A stretch of 64,000 nt of DNA from Zanthoxylum bungeanum (GCA_019454045.1 SKCR01001840.1:62001-126000), one strand, 5' to 3'; numbered from the stretch's first letter, positions 37,641 to 49,602 are shown. A program made the numbers and translations. The notes: generated by a model not told the origin, from the letters alone.

Positions 37641-38345
37641 ATGTCGAGAATGGAAATCCGAGAATGGAGCAGAGTTCGAGAATGAACAAGCCAAGAATGG
37701 TAATCCGAGAATGGAGCAGAGTTCGAGAATGAACAACCCAAGAATGGTAATCCGAGAATGGAGCAGAGTTCGAGAATGAACAAGCCAAGAATGGTAATCC
37801 GAGAATGGAGCAGAGTTCAAGAATGAACAAGCCGAGAATGGTAATCTGAGAATGGAGCAGAGTTCGAGAATAAACAAGCCGAGAATGGCAATATGAGAAT
37901 GGAACAAGGTTCGAGAATGAACAAGCCGAGAATTGCAATCCGAGAATGGAACAAGGTTCGAGAATGAACAAGCCGAGAATTGCAATCCGAGAATGGAACA
38001 AGGTTTGAGAATGAACAAGCCGAGAATGGCAATCCGAGAATAGAGCAAGGTTCGAGAATGAACAAGCCAAGAATGGAAATCCAAGAATGGAGCAAGGTTC
38101 GAGAATAAACAAGCCGAGAATGGCAATCCGAGAGTGACAATCCGAGAATGGAGCAAGGTTCGAGAATGAACAAGCCAAGAATGGCAATCCGAGAATGGAA
38201 CAAGGTTCGAGAATGAACAAGCCGAGAATGGCAACCCGAGAATGGAGCAGAGTTCGAGAATGAACAAGCCGGGAATGACACTCCGAGAATGGAAACACAG
38301 TTTGGGAATGAACAACCAGGAATGGCACTCCGAGAATGGAGCACG
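37641..38345. repeat. T1 tandem repeat block 5, 47-bp unit
   Basis: About fourteen copies of a 47-bp unit whose core is GAGAATGAACAAGCC then GAATGGCAATCCGAGAATGG. Since 47 is not a multiple of three and the unit has no minus-strand stop, all three minus frames stay open (up to 255 codons). These frames are a by-product of the repeat. Confidence 0.9.
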
Positions 38346-38590
38346 GTTCAGGAATGCACCACCTCACAGTAACGGTTCGAGAATGGACCACCTTACAGTA
38401 ACGGTTCAGGAATGGACCACATCACAGTAACGGTTTGGGAATGGACGCCCTTACAGTAACGGTTCAGGAATGGAACACATCACAGTAACGGTTCGGGAAT
38501 AGGCCACCTCACAGTAACGGTTCGGGAATGGACCATCTCACAGTAACGGTTCGGGAATGGACCACCTCACATAATGGTTCGGGAATGAAC
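38346..38590. repeat. T1 tandem repeat block 6, about 29-bp unit
   Basis: About eight copies of CACAGTAACGGTTCGGGAAT followed by GGACCACCT. Confidence 0.88.
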
Positions 38591-38730
38591 CAGGGGTCGC
38601 AACACCTCACCACCAAATCAACTCAACTCAAAGCAACAGGCAAGTCAAGTGGCAGCTGGCGAGCCAGGTAAGTAAAAATGCATTGCATAACTTTGATAGG
38701 ATTGTCATTGTCACACTGCACAAGTCCCAT

Positions 38731-38745
38731 CAAAGTGGGGGCGAC
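38731..38745 (+). other. Polypurine tract of T1
   Basis: CAAAGTGGGGGCGAC, directly before the TGTAGG start of the 3' LTR. Confidence 0.75.
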
Positions 38746-40895
38746 TGTAGGCACTGCATTTTTGCATATAAGTCCCGATGATGAGTCTCACATGGAGACA
38801 CTACCTCTTTAATTGTGGAAGCCGTGGGAAACAAACGTCGGAAGGGAAGAGTCAAGAATTGACATTTCTGTTGGATTTAATTCGCTGGATTAGCTTCGGG
38901 TTCGCTTGTTGTACCACTGTTTCAAAACACACCCTTAGCCCAAACCCCCAAAAACCACACACCAAGCCCACACATCACCAAAGCCACACGCCCAAGCCCG
39001 TTAAATCACTTCCCTAAAAAATCCACACATTAAACAATCAAACCAAATCACCTTCCAAAATTAAATTAAATCTCATTCCAAAATTAAATAAATCCCCTTC
39101 CTAAATTAAAGAAATATCATCAAATACTTTCCTAATCCACTTAAAATACATTCCCTAATTAAAAGATACAAATCAAATAATATCCCCACTAAAAGAGAAA
39201 AAATCAAAATTAAATTAAAACACTTCCCTAATTAAAAGATTTTCCTTATCACATAATAATTTAAAAAATATCTCCTAATTAATACACAAATCCTTTCCCT
39301 ATTCACAAAAGGTAAACCCATCCATTTGCCTATAAAAAGAACCCCTCACCAACATTAAAAGCCCTAGCTCAAATCTCACAAAGATATACAAAGAAAATAA
39401 CTCAGCTAATACACGCAATTACCGTAGCTCATTCATCTTAATAACACATCAAATAAACCCTAGCTTTCGGCCATTCTCTCTTCTTTCCCATGCATCTCAC
39501 GTATCTCTCAAACAAATAAACCCATGTACGCCCTTTCTCTCTCTGGAACCTCCCTCGGCCCCTCACCTCTCTCCATCCACTCTCGGCAACCCACTCACGC
39601 AATTTGCCTACACCAGCCTGCTCCACACGTTGCAGCCCACCAACACGTCAACAACCCCTAACCCCACAAACATTCAGCCACTCACGATACACACTCATAA
39701 CACATAAGCCACCTAGCCTCACTCAAATTAGCCTCAACTCACGCAAAATAGACCTGCAAATAGCCCAGTCCACGCAAATCACCACCATATAACAGTAGCC
39801 ATTCACAGCCCCTTTATAGTCGCATACAGCCCTTGCAAAACACAGCCTAAAACTGCCGAAAATTGCCCAGAAAAACTGCCCAGAAACTGCTCAGAAAACT
39901 GTCCAGAAAATTACCAAAAAATAGTGACCATAAAATACAACACAAACAGCAGCGAAACGGAGTGAAAACAGCAGCCGAAACAACGAGGAAAAAATGTTGG
40001 ATTAGTGAACCAGGAAAGTTACGGAATATCAACCCTTCCGACGGCCGTGTAACGCGCTTTCAAGAGACGACAAAAGAGGTTAGACCTTAGGGCACCTTCT
40101 TTATTTATTATTCTTCGTTTTTTATTTATTTTAATATATTATCGCATGAGAGTCGTTTGTTGATGCATGATGTGAATTCCGGGTGAACGGAATGCTTGTT
40201 CTCTTTTGTGGTATATCGGATGGAAACTCGGACGTAAATTCTGTAGCCGATTCTAAATGGACGGTATTGCGGTTTGCACTCGGGATACAATGCCACATAC
40301 CACTTAAGAGACACACGTATTTCATTTCATCCAAACATGTATGCGAGCATGATTTAGTCTAGTATGTTATTTATTCTTTTTAAGCATGATTTAGTATAGT
40401 ATGTTATTTATTTTTAAACATGATTTAGTTGTTTATTTTTAAAAGCATTAGTAGTTATTTGTTTTGCGTTTGGAATTTACATTGAGTTTATGTTGTTGTT
40501 TGCTTTTCGCATTATATAATTGAAATATGTTCATGAGATTGTCGTGTGTTGTCGTGTGTTTTGAGGACTTACTTTCCAAGCATGCAAACTTAGACATAGG
40601 ATTTATCCTTATGAACATGAACTAGATGTAGGTTGTTCTTGAGCAAGTTGCGTAGATTCGGTTAAGATATTGCACAAATCACATCATTACAAGTGGCATA
40701 AGTAAGAGACCATTCCGAACCCAACAGGTTTGAGGTCTTCCCTTGCGAGGGGTGAGTACGGCCTTAAACCTTTGTCCTGGTTCACACCGGGTGGCGACTC
40801 CATGTTATTTCTCCGGTTTAGTTCCCCGTGAGCTATTGCGTACTCCCAACTAGGCCGCGAGCCTAAAACAACGTCGTCAAGTTCTGTGTCCTACA
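38746..40895 (+). repeat. 3' LTR of T1
   Basis: 2150 bp, colinear with 27654-29774 and differing by scattered substitutions and small indels. A TATAAAAA box is at 39331-39338. It ends GTGTCCTACA, followed by TSD GTATG. Confidence 0.92.
39331..39338 (+). promoter_or_regulatory. TATA box of T1 3' LTR
   Basis: TATAAAAA, matching position 28237 of the 5' LTR. Active use would send transcripts into the flanking K3 LTR. Confidence 0.55.
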
Positions 40896-41789
40896 GTATG
40901 ATTCGAGCATAATTAATCTGGGATTAATTACGGAGAGATTTTATCTAGGATAAAATACTATTTGAAGAGAGAGAACGATTAATTTAGAATTAATCGATAA
41001 AATAATATATTCGATATATTAAACGAAATTAGATTTTGACGCGGAATTAAAATTGGATTTTAATTCGGGCAATTGAATTAATTTAGAATTAATTCGCTAG
41101 CGACGTGAATAGTAATTTTGCTAGGCATAATTATTTAATTAAATTTGATTTAATTACATTGCAACGGAAAGTTCGTTAATTCGGAATTAGCGAACCTGAG
41201 CCCTGGATGTGTCACGAGTCCACTCGGATTTTGAATCAAGTGGAGCCCACATGTCACATCAGTTGTCACATCACTCGTCACTTTAGTTACTTTTGTTGAT
41301 GGGTTTTGGTGAGAATGATGATGACTTGCCTTACACACTTCCTAAACTTGATGGCTTGATTGACTAATACCAAATGTTTGGTATATGATTATTAGATTTT
41401 TGAAATCAAAAACCAAGTCAACACAACTCATTCCATCTCTCTCCCTCTCGGTTTTTTGAAGAAAAACACTATCTCCATTTTCTTGCTCTTGACCGAAACT
41501 AGGAGGAAGAAAAGTTAGAAGTTTTGGTGCAAAATTTCTAAGTTGCTAGCACATTAAGGAATCATCCAAGGTGATAGAGAAACCATCCCAAAAGTTTGGA
41601 ATTAAAGCATAAAGCTTGGAGCTTGGACTTCATCCCCAAATTGGAGCTTGGCCGAAAACTTGGAGAAGAAAATTTTCAATTTGATGCATCTTAAATGCGT
41701 TCATTGTAAGTATGATTCCGCCATACTTCTTTATGTTTTCACATGTTTTATGCTTAAATATGATCTTGGGAATGCCTTAGAAACCAACA
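40896..41789 (+). repeat. 3' LTR of K3, right part
   Basis: It resumes with the duplicated GTATG and ends AACCAACA. GTAAGT is at 41706-41711. TSD ATATG follows at 41790-41794. Confidence 0.93.
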
Positions 41790-41794
41790 ATATG

Positions 41795-44084
41795 TACTAA
41801 TGTGCAGGATCTGCAGATTAGCAGGAGACTGGCCTCAGGAGAGATTGACCTCCACGTTGGAAATGGGACACGAGTCGCCGTTTTGGCCGTTGGTACTTTT
41901 TTTTTGGAACTGCCCTCGGGGCATGTACTTAAACTTACAGACTGTTATTATGTACCTAGTTTGACTAGGAATATTTTTTCTGTATCTATGTTAGCCCAAT
42001 GTGGGTATACTTTTGTATTTGGAAACACTGGGTGTTTTATGTATAAAAATGATATGGAAATTTGCACTACTGATGTAAATAATGGTCTTTATATTTTGAA
42101 TATAAATCAATCTCAAACATATAATGTAACAAACAAAAGGCTTAAAGTAAGTAACAAAGATGAAACTTACATGTGGCATTGTCGTCTGGGACACATAAAC
42201 AAGACACGTATATCCACACTTTCGAAGAGTGGGTACTTGGACGGATTTGATCCAAATTCATATGACCTATGCGAATCTTGTTTATTAGGCAAGATGCCTA
42301 AATTACTTTTTAGCGTTAAGGGTGCACGTGCCACCGAACTGTTAGCCCTCGTTCATAGTGACGTATGTGGGCTCATGTCTAGCCAGGCTAGAGGTGGATA
42401 TGAATACTTCGTAACCTTTACGGATGATGCATCGCGTTATGGTTATGTGTATCTTATGAGACACAAGTCGGAAACCTTTGAGAAATTCAAAGAGTTTCGA
42501 CACGAAGTAGAAAAATAGACCGGCAAAAGTATTAAGATATTACGGTCGGACCGTGGTGGCGAATACTTAAGCAATGAGTTTCTTGATTACTTGAAAGAAT
42601 ATGGTATTCTTTCACAGTGGACTCCTCCAGGAACACCGTAATTAAACGGTGTGTCTGAACAGAGAAACCAAACTTTGTTAGACATGGTAAGGTCTATGAT
42701 GAGTCGCACAGAGCTACCTATTTCCTTCTGGGGATATGCATTGAACAGTGCAATACTTATTTTGAATAAGTTTCCTTCAAAGTCTGTTCAACAGACTCTG
42801 TATGAAATATGGACAGGAAAGAAACCGGGTTTCTCAATCCTGAAGATTTGGGGTTGCTGGGCATACGTCAAACATTTGGAAGGTACCAAACTAGAACCTA
42901 AATCGATAAATGCCTATTTGTAGGATATCATAGGGAAACCGAAGGATATTACTTCTATCACCCACAAGAGAACAAAGTATTTGTTGCTCTACATGCGTTT
43001 TTCCTTGAGAAGGAATTCCTAAATGTAGTGATAAGTGGGAGGAAAGTAGAACTCGATGAAAATCGGAGTGATATTGTTCCTGGCACAGAATCCTTAACGG
43101 AACATGAACAGTCCATCAGGGATGAGACTGTACCACAATCTTCGAATACACAAGAACCGCGTAGGTCGGAGAGAGTCAAAAAACAACCTGAGAGGTATGT
43201 GTTTCTGATCTCACTTCCTGTGGATATTAATCTTATTGAGGAAGACGAGCCGGCTACGTATGAGGAAGCGATACAAGGTATCGACTCTGTTTATGGCAAG
43301 ATGCCATGAATTCCGAAATGGATTCCATGTACAACAACCAAGTTTGGACACTGGTTGATGCACCAGAAGGCGTAAAGCCTATTGGTTGCAAATGGGTCTT
43401 CAAGAAGAAGGCTAACATGGATGGAAACGTACAAACGTACAAAGCTAGGCTTGTAGCGAAAGGGTATCGTCAACGACATGGTGTCGATTACGACAAAACT
43501 ATTTCACCTGTTGCCATGATTAAATCCATTAGGATAATGCTTGTTATAGCTGCATATTTTGATTACGAGATATGGCAGATAGACGTCAAAACTGCTTTCC
43601 TTGATTACGAGATATGGCAGATAGACGTCAAAACTGCTTCCCGTCAAAGTCGCAATCTGGGTACGTGTTTTGTTTGAATAACAGAGCAGTACGCTGGAAA
43701 TCTTCCAAGCAAGAGACTGTTGACGATTCAACAACAGAAGCGGATTACATTATTGCAGCTGAAGTAGCAAAAGAGGCAATTTGGATCCGTAAATTCCTAA
43801 TTGGATTAGGAGTAATTCTGTTAGCAGCTAAGCCCGTTCCATTGTATTGTGACAATAACGGGGCTATAACGCAGGCTAAGGAACCGCAGTCCCATCAACG
43901 ATCCAAGCATGTTCTTCGATGTTTCCATCTGATTCGTGAGATCATACATCGTGGCGATGTGAAGATCGAGAAGGTCGTATCAGAGGACAACATTACAGAT
44001 CCGCTGACGAAAGCTATTCCTCCGTAAAAGTTTGAGCGACATGTACATAGTTCAGGTGTTAGATGCTTGAGTGACTGGCTATAG
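41795..44084 (+). pseudogene. Copia pol of K2 (right half), reverse transcriptase deleted
   Basis: It continues the K2 protease broken at 18585. Protease tail and integrase are in one frame from 41802 to TAG at 42516-42518 (K3 has a Lys codon there), then to a one-base loss near 42905. The zinc site H-x4-H...C-x2-C is complete. Catalytic Asp codons are at 42360 and 42549 and Glu at 42657 (D-x35-E). TAA at 42639-42641, in P-x-L-N-G, is shared with K3. The RT begins (K-W-V-F-K, V-A-K-G-Y-R) but after D-V-K-T-A a 42-bp unit is doubled (43561-43641). About 780 bp is then missing, including Y-V-D-D. RNase H resumes with T-T-E-A-D-Y and C-D-N-N-G-A. Ends at TAG 44082-44084. Confidence 0.93.
43561..43641 (+). 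repeat. 42-bp tandem duplication at the K2 RT deletion joint
   Basis: GATTACGAGATATGGCAGAT and what follows occurs twice back to back, then the sequence jumps to RNase H. K3 has one copy. Confidence 0.92.
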
Positions 44085-44087
44085 GCC

Positions 44088-44097
44088 AAGTGGGAGA
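44088..44097 (+). other. Polypurine tract of K2
   Basis: AAGTGGGAGA, just before the 3' LTR start at 44099. Confidence 0.88.
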
Positions 44098-44098
44098 T

Positions 44099-46014
44099 TG
44101 TTGGACAATTATGACCCATAGCGTCACTATTTGTAAAAGACATTGTGGTTTTTTGTACAAATTAACTATGTAGCAATGGAAATTGCATTTTATCATTTTG
44201 TAATTTGATTACTTAAATATATAAATGATAAAAGCCTTTATGATTAGTTTCGGATTATAAGATATGAGACAATATCAATCTATAACGGTTTAATCATTAA
44301 ATATCCCTAGTCGTAGTATTATCGAGACTGGACATCGATAATGCGGAATAGACTAGTATTGCACTTGTGCGTGTTATGGAAGCGTAACGGCATAGGTTTC
44401 ATATATTTAAGTATTGGATACTTATGTAAGTGTGATAGGAGGTTGTGTTTACCGATGGTACGGAAACAGCTTCGCTCTGGATAGACCCCGCAGAATCCCA
44501 TTGGTAGTATGACTATATGTCTATGGGAATCCAAATCAGGGTAGGTGTATTTGGTCTTAACCTGAGACTTGCATCGCTAGTACTTGTGACAATCAATACA
44601 CTTTGGTTTTGGTAGTCCAGGACTTTAACATGTTCTGTGTACACCTCTTCTGGGTTTATTGAGAATCATAGTGTACTGGGTGTGATGTCAAGACGGATGT
44701 ATCACATCAGTCATATGGAGATGATGATCACGCAGGGATACAGAACTGGTACTCTAATTGGTTGCAACCATCGGGATAATATGACATGGTCATGATTATT
44801 CGATTAAAAAGACTAGTTGCTTATGATCTGATATATGCTTCATACGGGGCAGACACTATTCCAGCCCCAGACCTTGCATGTGACCATCCGATACTAGATC
44901 GAAATACGCAATACTACGTATACTACGCCTGACATAGATTATATATTCCTTTAAGAATATTTCTGGAGAATTGGGTAGGCACGGTGCTTTGCTAGAAGCC
45001 AACCATGTCTCGTAAATCGGTAAAAATGTAGTACTAGGTACGTACGTGTTCAGATAGTCCGACGACCGGATTTACTGCCAATATATCCAGGGATCTCATG
45101 GGTCGCTTCCCGAAGATTCACCGATGACGTATGATTCGAACATAATTAATCTAGGATTAATTGGGAGAGATTTTATTTGGGAGAAAATACTATTTGAAGA
45201 GAGAGAACGATTAATTTGGAATTAATCGATAAAATAATATATTCGATATATTAAACGAAATTAGATTTCGACGCATAATTAAAATTGGATTTTAATTCGG
45301 GCAAACAAATTAATTTAGAATTAATTCACGAGCGATGTGAATAGTAATTTTGCTATGCATAATTATTTAATTACGTCACAACGGAAAAATTCATTAATTC
45401 GGAATTAGCGAACCCGAGCCCGGGAGTGTTTGCGGGCCCACTCAGATTTTGAATTCAAGTGGAGCCCACATGTCACATCACAAGTCACATCACCTAGTCA
45501 CTTTGCCTAACTTTTTGGTGATGGAATTTGGTGATGAAATGATGGTGACTTGTAAGACACACAAGTGTGTAAGTAATGATTGACTTAATACCAAATATTT
45601 GGTATATCTTTCCTTTTGATTTTTGAAATCAAATTAAAAAGTCAAGACATCCATTCTCTCTCTCACCATTCACGCCCACTTCACATTTTTCTCTCCTATT
45701 CCTTTTCTTCACTTAGCCGTGAGTTACAAAGGGAAATATAAAAAGTTTATTGCAAATTTTCTAAGTGCTAGCACACAAAGGAATCATATAAGGTGATAGG
45801 GAAACCTTTCCCATTGAGCTTGGAATCAACATCAAAGCTTGGAGATTGGATTTCAACTTCAAAAGATGAGCTTGGCCGAAACTTCAAGGAGTAAGGTTTC
45901 CTATTTGACGCATTCAACATCCGATCCAAGTGAGTATTATTCCGAAAATTCTTCTTTGAGTATTCACATGTTTCATTGCTTAAATTGATCTTGGGACATC
46001 TTAGAAACCAAACA
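44099..46014 (+). repeat. 3' LTR of K2
   Basis: TGTTGGACAATTATG to CCAAACA, 1916 bp. GTGAGT is at 45930-45935. TSD AATAC follows. Its unique segments match 13549-15449. Confidence 0.93.
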
Positions 46015-47406
46015 AATACTACGTATACTACGCCTGACAAAGATAATGTATTCAGTGGAAGAATATTTCTGGAGAATTGGGTAGGCACGGTGCTTTGCTA
46101 GAAGCCAACCATGTCTTGTAAATCGGTAAGAACATGGTACCAGGTATGCACGTATTCGGATAACCCGATAACCGTATTTACTGCCAACATATCCAGGGAT
46201 CTCTTGGGTCGCATCCCAAAGAATCACCGATGATGTTTGACTCGAACAATAGTAATCTGGGATTAATTAAGAGAGAGAATATTAATCTGGGATTAATAAA
46301 GAGAGAAAATTAATATGGGATTAATTACGGAAAGAATTAATCTGGGATTAATTATCAGAGAAAGAATTAATCTGGGATTAATTGCGTTGAGAATTTATCT
46401 GGGATTAAATTCTTCGATGGGAGAGAACGCGATTAATTTGGAATTAATCGGTAAAATAAATTTAATAGTTAAATTAGATTTTACTATTTCGTTTATTTAA
46501 TTGGGCTAAATAATATATATTAGATATATTAATTGAAATCGGATTTCAACGGAAAATTAAATTGGATTTTAATTTTAGCGAACGAATTAATTTGGAATTA
46601 ATTCGCGAGCGATTTTCGTAATAATTTTACTGGGTATTATTATTTAATTAAATTAGATTTAATTGTGCCACGACGGAAAATTCGTTTAATCGGATTAAAC
46701 GAATCCGAGCCCGAAAGTGTGTTGAGCAAGCCCACTTGAATTTTGAATTTAAAGTGGGGCCCACTTCACTTACATCATTAGTAATCTTTGATGATAGATA
46801 TGAGTGATGGGTTTTGGTAGAATCTTATAAAACACTCAACACATTTATTTTGGAAATTAACATCTCTCTCTCCATGCATTTGGCCGAATGGCCTTTAATG
46901 CTCTTGGCCGAATGGCCACAAAATTAAGAAAAGAAGAATTGGCCGAAAAGTGGCTTTTAAATTCTTTAATGAAAATGCCGAAAGCAGCTTTGTTTTTAGA
47001 AATAGAAAGCAGCTTTGCCTCTGTTTCTTTTTGAATTGGGCGAGAAGCATTTGTTCTTTTTGGACAAAGGTCGAATGGTCTGCAAAATGAACATAGGCCG
47101 AATGGCCTCCAAAATCAAGCAAGGCCGAATGGCTTCTGATTTGATCAGCTTGGCCGATTGATTCCCTTTCTCTCTCGGACAAATTGTTTCTCCTTGGGAG
47201 ATAAAATTTGTTCCATTTGTTCTTGCTAGCATATATGGGAGTCAAATGAAGGTGATAGGGATACTCACCCATGAGCTTGGAAGCTTCAACATCCATGAAA
47301 AGTTTTGAACTCAACCGATCAATGTAAGTCCTCCGCAACTTATTTTTTATTTTATTCACACACGAATCACGCTTGGAGATCCCGTGGCATGTCTAGGACA
47401 CTTACA
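46015..47406 (+). repeat. 3' LTR of K1, right part
   Basis: It continues from 13548 after the duplicated AATAC. It shows the uninterrupted site of Ts near 46835, the ATTAATCTGGGATTAAT array (46248-46425), the GGCCGAATGGCC cluster and GTAAGT at 47324-47329. It ends CTTACA, followed by CACAT. Confidence 0.92.
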
Positions 47407-47411
47407 CACAT

Positions 47412-47542
47412 ATGCTACTCGACTTGAGGAGATTCCTATTGACGGTGGTGTGTACTTCCAACTATTAGGAATCACTAGTGAGTTATTCAATAGTCGGTCC
47501 AACCAATACCCATATGTCTATACGAGCTTCCAAAGCTCATGG
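47412..47542 (-). repeat. Continuation of putative LTR Z
   Basis: With K1 and one TSD copy removed, this joins 2247-2252 without a break. No gene. Confidence 0.4.
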
Positions 47543-49597
47543 TGTTGGACAATTATGACCCATAGCGTCACTATTTGTACAGATCACGGAGTTGTTGTAC
47601 AAATTAAATATGTGAAAAAGGAGATTGCACTCTTATCATTTGTGATTAGATCACCTAGATATATAAATGATAGGAGGTCCCTATGATTTGTTCCTTGATT
47701 GAGAATGATATGAGACAGTATTAATCCACGAAGGATAAATCATTAAATATCCCTAGTCAGAGTATTATCGAGATTTGACATCGATGAATACGTAAAAGAC
47801 TAGTATTACACTTGTGCGCGTTGTGAGGGCATAACGACATAGTTCTCATAAATTTGGGTATAGGATACTCATACAAGTGTAATAGGAGGTTGTGTTTCAC
47901 CGATGGTATGGGAAACAGCTTCGCTCTGGATAGACCCCCTCACAATTCTATTGGTAGTATGACTATGTGTCTATGGAAATCCGAAATCAGGGTAGGTGTC
48001 TTTGGTCTTAACCTGAGACTTGCACCGCTAATGCATACGACAATCAATATACTTTGGTTGAGGTCGTCCAGGGCTTTAACCGGTTTCTATGTACGCCAAT
48101 TCTGGGTATATCGAGAATCGTAGTGTGTTGGGTGTGATGCCAAGACGGAAGTGTCACTCCAGTCATATGGAGTTGATGATCGCGCAGGTATACAGAACTG
48201 GTTCTCTATAAAGGTTGCAACCGTCGGGATAATATGACTTGGTCATGATTATCCGATATTAAAGAGACTAGTTGCTCGTAATCCGATATATGCTTCGTAC
48301 AGGGCAGACATTGTACCAGCCCCAGGCCTTGCATGTGATCATCCGATACTGGATCGAAATACGCAATACTACGTATACTACGCCTGATACAGATCCTTTA
48401 TTCCTGTAAGGAAATTTCCGGAGAATTGGGTAGGCATGGCGCTTTGCTAGAGGCCAATCTTCTCTTGTAAATCGGTATAAACGTAGTACGAGGTACTTAC
48501 GTGTTCGGATAGTCTGACGACCGAATTTACTGCCAACATATCCGGGGATCTCATGGGTCGCTTCCCAAAGATTCACCGATGACGTATGACTCGCACTCTA
48601 AATTAATCTGGGATTAATAAGATGAGAGAGAAAATTAATCTGGGATTAATTGCAGAGATATTTTATGTGGGATAAAATATAATTAAAGAGAGATAATGAT
48701 TAATTTGGAATTAATCGATAAATTAATATATTTGATATATTAAACGAAATTGGATTTCGACGCGGAATTAAAATTAGATTTTAATTCGGGCGAGCGAATT
48801 AATTTAGAATTAATTCGTTATCGACGTGAATAGTGACTTCGCTAGGCGTAATCATTTAATTACGACGCAACGGAAAATTCATTAATTTGGAATTAGCGAA
48901 CCCGAGCCCGAGATTATTTACGAGCGCATTCGCATTTCGAATTTGAGCGCGGCACGTCAAATCAAGCGTCAAATCGCTAGTCGTATCTAGCGTCACATCA
49001 AGCGTCAAATCACTTGTCACTTTGAGTGATGTGACTTGACAACTTGATTGACTTGTGTGATGTGAATAGTTGATGTGGTGGTTAGCAAAACTTAAATGCC
49101 ATTTGATTTTTTGGAAAAACAAAAATGGAAAATCAATTTTAGAAATTGATTAAGTGTATATGATACACTTTTTAGCCAAAACACACAACATTTTTATCTC
49201 TCCTCTATTTTCCCTCTTCTCTCCTCACGCCATTTTCTTCTTCACTGCTTCTGGTTTTTGCCGTGAACCAAGGAAGAAAAAGGGAAGCAAGAGTTGGATT
49301 TTTGTGGCAAAAATCGCAAGTGCTAGCACACTACGAGACATGCAAATGTGATAGGGAAGTCCACCCATGAGCTGGGAATCACCACGACAAAGCTTGGAGC
49401 TCAAATTCTTGGTGATCAAAACTGAAAACAGTGGACTACAAGCAATGGACTGCCGAACCAGTGAGGAGCAGAATCTGAAATTTTTGTTGCCTCCGCGTCG
49501 CTCAACCGATCGATGTAAGTATTCTGCGACTTCTCGATTGTATTCACACATGTTCATGCTTGATTTATGATCCTTGGGACCTAGATAATCTCCAACA
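47543..49597 (+). mobile_element. Solo LTR Ks3 of copia family K
   Basis: TGTTGGACAATT to TCCAACA, 2055 bp. The TSD has one mismatch: CATGG (47538-47542) and AATGG (49598-49602). GTAAGT is at 49515-49520. It belongs to the LTR subtype with repeated CGTCAAATCAAG words, like Ks1, Ks2 and Ks4. Confidence 0.88.
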
Positions 49598-49602
49598 AAT
49601 GG

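Larger units (their letters stand above)
27654..40895 (+). mobile_element. Non-autonomous Tat/Ogre-like Ty3/gypsy element T1
   Basis: TGTAGG...CCTACA, with TSD GTATG on both sides. The LTRs at 27654-29774 and 38746-40895 are very similar. The PBS reads TGGCGACTCCACTGGGGA once the Ks1 insertion is removed, and a purine-rich AAAGTGGGGGCGAC precedes the 3' LTR. Net length is about 9 kb without the nested solo LTRs. I find no gag, protease, RT or integrase motif on either strand. Long LTRs, this PBS type and a tandem-repeat-rich region before the 3' LTR are known traits of Ogre/Tat-lineage elements. The assignment is by those traits only, and the element would need proteins in trans. Confidence 0.8.
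18586..41789 (+). mobile_element. Copia LTR retrotransposon K3, split by T1
   Basis: TSD ATATG (18581-18585 and 41790-41794). The 5' LTR is 18586-20486. The 3' LTR is 26607-27653 plus 40901-41789. Both LTRs share private sequence (GACCGAAACTAGGAGG near the end). Net length is about 10 kb. It keeps all domains in order, but with several stops, a one-base deletion and a 17-bp deletion. It inserted into the protease region of K2. Confidence 0.92.
13549..46014 (+). mobile_element. Copia LTR retrotransposon K2, split by K3
   Basis: TSD AATAC (13544-13548 and 46015-46019). The LTRs at 13549-15449 and 44099-46014 share a private U3/U5 sequence (for example CACGCCCACTTCACAT) not found in K3, which proves the pairing. 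The internal region is split in the protease by K3: gag lies on the left (17662-18580) and pol on the right (41795-44084). Net length is about 9.26 kb. Pol has lost most of the reverse transcriptase, so K2 is dead. Confidence 0.9.
2253..47406 (+). mobile_element. Copia LTR retrotransposon K1 (outer member of the nest)
   Basis: The element runs from TGTTAAATA to CTTACA and is flanked by a perfect 5-bp TSD, CACAT (2248-2252 and 47407-47411). After removing the inserted Ts LTR (3886-6756) and the K2 complex (13549-46014), it is about 9.8 kb with LTRs of about 2.2 kb. Order: 5' LTR, PBS, leader of 2.3 kb, decayed gag-pol, purine tract, 3' LTR. It is the oldest K element by nesting and also the most mutated. 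Its LTR subtype carries GGCCGAATGGCC repeats not seen in K2 and K3. Confidence 0.9.

Noticed and set aside
37548..38391. Three overlapping minus-strand open frames of 255, 251 and 175 codons
   Set aside because: They read the 47-bp tandem repeat in all three frames. The unit length is not a multiple of three and lacks minus-strand stops, so openness is automatic. The same peptide words recur in each.
36298..38590. Regular direct repeats resembling a CRISPR array
   Set aside because: Units are contiguous and variable, with no unique spacers. The setting is a plant LTR retrotransposon.
13549..46014. A tandem LTR-internal-LTR-internal-LTR array made by unequal recombination
   Set aside because: LTR subtype pairing and the TSDs AATAC and ATATG show ordinary nested insertions. 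The K2 internal halves join exactly across K3.
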